Shown: piece by piece, positions 28,001 through 35,594 of the stretch
How the letters are laid out: each line of letters begins with the position of its first letter
Numbering within the stretch: position 1 is the first letter of the stretch
NCBI GenBank assembly: GCA_031216915.1
Contig: CM062292.1
Span: 205,427,262-205,491,261 of the forward strand
Reading direction: 5' to 3'
DNA from: Pictodentalium vernedei
Taxonomy: Eukaryota; Mollusca; Scaphopoda; Dentaliida; Dentaliidae
Length of the DNA: 64,000 nt
Translations under genes and position numbers: made by a program
The notes under the pieces: model-generated
Seen by the model: only the letters and a program-made list of their open reading frames with translations
Told to the model about the DNA's origin: nothing
Database searches by the model: none

Positions 28001-31000
28001 TGCGTCACTAATTCCTGAAGGTTCCTTTGTTCAAGTTGTTTCTAGTCTATCATAGACTACACAAATCAATCATATTTTATGTGTTTTAAATTAAGTGTAT
28101 TGAATTTATTGTCAATATTTGCGCCTCATTTTCAAAAGTCACTGATAATTTTCCGGCCCTTAAAACATCTGTCGATTGGAAACAACACGTCATTTAAACA
28201 TAACTCTTACTCCCCTAAAAACACGTCGAGCGTAATAACAACGCAGACATAAAAGTTAGGCAACCTCGTTTGAGAGGGCGGCATATGGGTTTGTTTGGAC
28301 AATGATCCTCTCGTTTTCCATCAGATCGGCTCGAATATAGTGGCATCGGATCGATTTTCGTGTTTGGTATAAAACTATTTGACAAACACGAATATGACGA
28401 CACGTACTACAAAAATTCTTAAACAACTAAAAATGTTTTTACCGCAAAAAAACATAACTAGCATTAAATTGATAAGCTAACGGGTACTAAACATGTTTTT
28501 TCACTAACATGCTCCTTTTTATATCTTATTTCCGAAAATAACTCGCAGTATATACAGCTTTCAATGAATTCTTCACTCATCGCAGACGGCACTCTGCAAA
28601 AAAGGACTCTTGAATAATTTTAAGTTTTCACCTTTGCTTAAATAACAAAGCTTATGACCCCACATTGTTAAGCCATAAACTATGTTCCTGGGGAAAAATA
28701 ATAAAACAACAAGACTCGATTAGAGCTTATCCCATTTCATGTTAATCCTTAGACAACGCTACTCCTCGGAATAACATCTGAGCACTACAGACCGGACACT
28801 ATCGGAACACATAGCCGACAAATAGAGGAAGAAAGACTTAGAGAGACATTCACTCGCATTAGAAGATGAGATAGCAAAACAAATAAAGGGCATTTATCTA
28901 TGGTTTTTGGTAGAGACCAGAATTATATCCCATCTCCAGTCTATTTTAATACGCTTGGCCCGAGTGGGATACCTTGAGTGAGACAAATCTGTCTTTCATA
29001 CCTCACACGGCCACCATCATTTAAATATTTAACGATCGCCGGGCTATTTCATCATCGTCTGTATTTTGTAAACAAATAGTGGCATCCCACTTCGCTTCAG
29101 TTGATACAGCTACCCGTTCAAGCTCTGCACCACTCAAGAATGTTTGTTCTCCCACCACATGCCACATGACGTCATCAAAATCAATAATTCAAAGTGAGGT
29201 CACTGGATTGTCAGCTATTTCAACTCGCTACAGCTTGATAATCCATTGCTATAGTGATGTAACGCTGGTCTTCTCCTTGGTGTATACTGAATGTTTCAAA
29301 GCTCTTCAATTACGAAATTCAGTTAATCATTCAATTAATAGAATAATCGTATTTTATCGACCAAGCAGTATTTTGATGTCAATGACGTGGTGTGGTAAGA
29401 GAAAAATCACCATTGAGTGATATGGGATATGATGGGTAAATTTCAGCATTGGGGGAAGAGATTTAACCTGGTGTCTTGGTCAGATTCATTACACGCCAGT
29501 TCCATGTAATCCACATCTACAGCACCACTAAACCATGTGGAAAATGAAAATCTGTTTCGAACATATGCGAGGAACGCAAATCGTTAAAGAGAAGCGAAAT
29601 TTCACAGGTATTTTCTACAAATTGTGCTCCGTAATCACACAATTTGAATCGCCTGCGATAGCTAAAAATCGTCTCCTGAGTTACAAGGTGTTCTATGTGC
29701 CAATAGGCACATAGAAAACCTTGGAACTCAGGGGATGAAATAGTAACACCGGTTCTCCTCGCGAATTTGGTTGGCGATAAAAATGTGTTCTTCTTTTTTG
29801 ATAGTTGTCAAATGAATTGCTGAGTGTCCTTCTAATCATAACTTTTATAGACGTGAAGGCGTGTAAAAAACACAGAACGACACACACACGTGTGAATGGG
29901 TTAATCGATATGGCAATTGTGCCATCGCGGAATGATAAAATAGGATAAAAGATTTATCCGTGCGCGCTGGAACACGTGCCATATCGATTAACCCATGCAC
30001 ACGCGTGTGTCGTTCCGTGTATATATTTTCCCTCGAGATTTCCCACCACCACCACACACAACTCAAGGAGAATAATAACCTCACAGCTGAGTGTGGGGAC
30101 TAATCGTGCCCACGAGCAACTTTGCTGTGAATGGCAATTTGAGTTTCATCGTGCTCATGAATGCAGAATGCTTAGGCACCGAGGCGGGGGTGGGGCGGGG
30201 CGGAAAAAGCGTCTTGCTCCCACTTTATTATCAAACATTGCCCCTGTCTTTAGAGAACAAACGTGCCTCCACAGGCGGACGGGAATATCAAGAGCGTTCA
30301 TACGTACACATTGAAGACTAAACATGTACCAGCAATCGCAATTCCTCAGTGATCCAAATTTAATCTGAAATTTGTATCCATGTTTCATACTGTACAATGC
30401 AATGATTAGCATTGAGTTACTCCTCTTTGAATGTGTTTACACGTGTTTGAATACATATAACATTCCAAGCTGTTGGTGATCTAAGAACCCAATCGCTAAT
30501 CAAAATACATATGTGTGCGCCGACAACATAGGGAACTATACTTCACTGAAATCCGCACGCTCAGAGAGAGCGCGCGAATTTAGGTACAATATAGTGTCCT
30601 ATTTTATGACTCCTCCTCCAACTTTCAAAAGCGTTCCGCCACCGCTGCAAGAATGAGATAGTTCATGCATCCACTCTAAAACTATTTGTTACATTACTGT
30701 CCTCACAAATGTGGTATGTTTCACAATAGGATCCTCGTCCGATCGCAACTCACTTCACCAGTGGTCACGAATAAATACTGCGAGATCATGACCGCATTAA
30801 GAGAAATGAACGGAAACGGTCAGTTAGATTCATCAATATTCTCGGCATTCTTTTCCGAGAGGTGAGTTTCTACAGAATCGTGTGCAAGAAAGCGAACATG
30901 GAATAAAGATAAATAAATTATGGTTTACCTGTGAAATACCAGTCAACATTCATGGTGGCATCGACAAAATCCCAATATAAACAAGACCGCCATCCATCGA

Positions 31001-34000
31001 CGTTTATGCCTCTTACCACAGATTTCCCAATGTAACTCTCTTTGTTCGAACCGCCGAATCTTAAAGCTCCATTGGCTGAGAATATCATCGCTGAACCATT
31101 GGTTGATGATGGTTTGTATCCAAATAAGAAATTGTTTGGATCAGAGGAAAGAGAGTCGACTTCGCAGTAAAGATCAGCTGGAAAAGAGAGAATAATAAGA
31201 ATAAGGGTGGTCTTTTGCGTTATGAATTTGTGAATCAGTTAAAAGAAGTTTCAAATATTACCCATTGTCCATATATATGTCTGTTGGGTGGAGTTTAATG
31301 TCACCTTCAACAGCCAGGCCATAATCGTGTCTCATAGTTTTATGGGGGGATGAAGCCGGAGTACCAGGGAAGAACCACCGAGCACTGGAGAGACACTCCA
31401 GTTAAATATTCCGGCACAATCATAGTCAACATTGGTTGAAGACAATTGTATCGTCGACGTACTTTACGCCTAAGTACACAGCGCCACAGTACTTCAACCT
31501 GGGCAATCGGCACACAACGCAAATGACCTGGGAAAGGATCGAGAAGTCAACCTTTCGATCCGAAGTCCACAATATTCCCCATTAGATGTTATTTGACAGA
31601 GTTCAAATAACCATTCATTTTCGTGTTAAAATATAGCTTATGATACCTCAAAGAAATGAGCTTATCGAGCTCGTTCCTTTGAGGTATCATGAGCTATATT
31701 TTGGAGTCACAAATTGAAAAAATAATGAAATGTTCATTTTACTTTATGCTGTTGATGGGCGATCTGTTTGTAACGTTATTTGTGATATTTCTTGCCCGTT
31801 GCGATGAAGCCAAAGTTAGCCCTCATCTTGTAGTTTAGACAAGATGTGATCTGTGTGCTGCTGAACAGAAATAACTTATTAATTCTGGTCCAATAAATGT
31901 TTGTGTCAAACTCATATTTCCAGTGTGTCCCACATACAAGTCAGCCCTGATCTTGTATTTTAGACAAAATGTGATCTGTGTGCTGCTGAAAAGAAATAAC
32001 TTATTAATTCTGATCCAATAAATGTCTGTGTCAAACTCATATTTCCAGTGTGCCCCACAAACATATTTGGTTCTTCAACTCAAGTAACGCATTATTGGTT
32101 TGGCGGGGATTTTCAATATTTATATTTATTTATTGGAGTTATCAACACTTTTAACGTCAGGGCTTGGTAAGGAGTCCTACAATGGAAATTGTTTGACGCT
32201 ATGTGTCATATGGTATGGTCATTCTAATCCAACAGACAGACCTATCATCAATCCGATTTTTTTAATTAAAATAAATTCCTTTGCTCCCTTTTATAGAACA
32301 ACGAATATGCTTGCTGCTGTGTTTGCAACAATCTCTCCAGTTACTAGCTCGTAATGGCCCCATCCTCCATCCCAATTCAAAGATAGCATGCTGGATTCCG
32401 TGTACTCGCGTAGGTTAAGGATGGAATTTCCACCGTAAGGTGCAGTTATAAATGAAACTATTCACACTGTTGGGCTTCTCTTGTGAATTTGTTCTCTCTT
32501 CTGTGGTTCATGACGATCCGCCCTTGTCCGTCTAACACTATTTATGTTGTGGGTGAAAGTTGGACTGCCACCCCATAAATGTCACCTAAAGTGTACATTT
32601 TTTGTTCAGTTCAGCTTTAAAATATTTAACAAAAAACACTAGCCCATCAGGCAAGATATTCTCTTAACCCTTTACCCAACGAATCGCCTGCATCCGCCCG
32701 CGTAATATCCAAATTCAGCAGTTGAAAAAATATTATTTTTCAAAAAATTTCAACAAAACCATATCATATGACCCCTCGTTGGAACGAGCTCGTCGAGCTC
32801 GATCCAACGTGGGGTCACATGATATGGTTTTGTTGAAATGTTTTGAAAAATTTAAAAAAATTATATTTAAAATAATAAATTTTGGTATCGTCTGCGTTGG
32901 GTAAAGGGTTAAACTGTATCTATTTTTCACAAAATTTTCAAAGTATGAAGAAACATGTTAGCAAACACGTGTGAAACGAAGCGCATTTTCCCATCCTCTA
33001 TCCCTAAACAATCACCGGTTATACATACCAGCTATCTACAATGTCTGACTTACTTGCGCCTTTTCTATCCACCGGCTGACCCGTCGTGGAACTTATCACC
33101 AGTAATTCATTTGCTTTATAATCATATACGCCCCACACTTCAATGCCTTCTTGGAGCTGGTGAATGGAGCCGGCGTCGAGGTTTTGGTCGTAGAACTCGT
33201 GGACGTCGGTTGTATAGCCTTTATCAACGATATTGCATTCTATTCTGGCGATGTAGGTTGAGGGTAACACTGGTTTGGATACACTTGGACCTTCAAAACA
33301 AATGATAATGCTATTTTATATTATATATTTAGTGTTGCCCTACAATGCATGGAATCACTCTAAGCTTCGGAACTCGATTGGATTCGATTGAAAATCGTCC
33401 CTATGATTCGATTCGAGACGGACTGATTCAGCAATTATCGTATCGTAGAGATAGCCTCAAAATCGAAGCAATGTCACCTCTTAAACTCTTCTTCTATCAC
33501 CTGGTCTCCTGTACTGGAGACCTGGCGGTAGAAGAAGAGTTCAAAGAGGTTTCAGCTTCCGAAACAATCACTTTTAGCTCCATTTTTTCAATATTCTGCT
33601 TTTTGGTGATTGACTTGTCGAAACAGACGAGTTGTCGCTGAATACAATGCTTGGGTGTAGTCTGACATTGCTTACTATATTCCACAGGCTGTTCGAAGAT
33701 GCAATATCTGTAACTTGTAAAGCACTGGGATTTGATTCGATTCAAATTTCTCTGATTCGATTAGAGATTCGACTCGTATCAAATTTGAGCTTCGCAGCGA
33801 TCTGACAATACTGTAAAACTTAGCTTGTGACACTTCATGGAAACGAGCAATGAGAAATTGTTTCAGTGATGGTCAAAAGCAAGTTTTCGGGCCACCAGTC
33901 TAATTCTGTTAGAGAGTCGACGAAGTTATGGGCCGATATCAGCCCAACCTTCAAATAGAGCATCGGCTACGCTTAGTTTCACTCGTCTGGAATATTTCAG

Positions 34001-35181
34001 TTAGTTGGAAAAGCAAACCTATTGTCCGCTTTTTTGACCAACTGATATATTCCGAACGACTGAATCTGCTAAATTCATAAAGATTCCTTTCCTTTCAATC
34101 AAAGCTAGAAATGTTATTCATTCGAGACTTGATTTGATCGATATTTTAATGACACTTCAATCAGAAATGAAGACTCACCGCAGCCATAGTTTTATGATTA
34201 CGCTGGGTAGTTCCACACATTGTGTTAATATCTCGATGTGTTCAAGGGTAATTATATACATATTGATTGGAATAGATATAACTGAGGCAGGAAAGAATAC
34301 ATGTCGTCCCCTGAGTTCCAATGTGTTCTATGTGCTTACTGGCACATAGAATACATTGGAACTCAGGGGACGATGTATCTATTTTAAATGAAGGCATATC
34401 ACATTGCATCAACGGCCATCTGCGTGCAAATTTCCACAAAATCAAACAGCCCACAAAAATGTCAAATTCCGAATAGAATCAAACTGAAAGTTTGGGTCTA
34501 AATCTATATTTTGGAAAAGAACAATTGTTTAAGTTGATATTAGTTGTGTCAGATAAAGGGTAAAAAGCAGTCTCCTTATTTGGTATACCCCACAACCTTT
34601 CTGCATTTTTCATACTTCACCTCCCAAACGCTACAAACGACCTTACAGCAGATTTCGATTCCACAAATGCATGGAAGAGTTAGTATGGCTGTTAACCAAC
34701 TATAGTGCTGTAGTGTAGAGCGTCTTGAATGGGTTCGTTTCAACTGTTTGAACCTAGTGCTGTCCGAACGGGATCGTCAGATACAATGTTGTGTGTAGTA
34801 AATGGACTAATCCATTTTGCATGAATATGTAGATTCTGAGGCTGAAGGATTAAATTATTACTAGTCAGATCTGCCAATTTATTGTTTGTTATCACACGTG
34901 TTGGGACGACCCGCGTTGTGTCCTTGGGCAATGCACTTTATCACGGTTGCCTACATGGGGACACGGTGAAGCCGTGTACTGAGACGTACTGCACGTCGAT
35001 GGTGCACATATCTCCAACCACTGTAACCCTGCCTGAACGGAGATTGAACAGAGTTAGAATGTTGAGGCGCTGACAGTTTCTCTTCGATGCTCGGTGGTTC
35101 TCTCCGGGTACTCCGGCTTCCTCCACCCGTAAAACTGTCACGATTAGCCATTGTGCATAAGTATGTGACTTTAAACACCAA

Positions 35182-35229
<48 letters not shown>

Positions 35230-35561
35230 CACACCTGTTCATCAACAGACAACTGTTATTTACTTAAAATTAATTTATATTTATATTTATTTTTTGGTGT
35301 TTAGCCCTTAGATATATATATATATATGCATGTGTATATGTATATATATGCACATGTGTTTGTGCTTGTGTATATAGGTATGTGTGTGTAATGTGTATGT
35401 ATGTGTATGTGCTGTATAATTCAATCCCGCCCAGATATCTCCGCGGTGCGGTGCATGTTGGGGAGTGGCATGACATCACCAAAACTCAGTCAAGTTGGCT
35501 CTGAACCAAGGGGACATAAATCAGAGAGAGAGGGAGGAAGAGGGGGGAATGGGGAGGGGGC

Positions 35562-35594
<33 letters not shown>

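Noticed and set aside
33020..33060. Exon 2 ending at the GTATGT donor (33029)
   Set aside because: It leaves phase 2 and gives an immediate TGA with exon 3, whereas GTAAGT at 33054 joins in frame and keeps the family pattern.
34895..35228. A tRNA gene or protein (VEEAGVPGENH-type peptide) in SINE bodies
   Set aside because: The recurring peptide in copies at 8147, 13168, 34941, 37516 and others is just the translated SINE 3' domain; the tRNA-like heads are SINE promoters and do not fold as full tRNAs.
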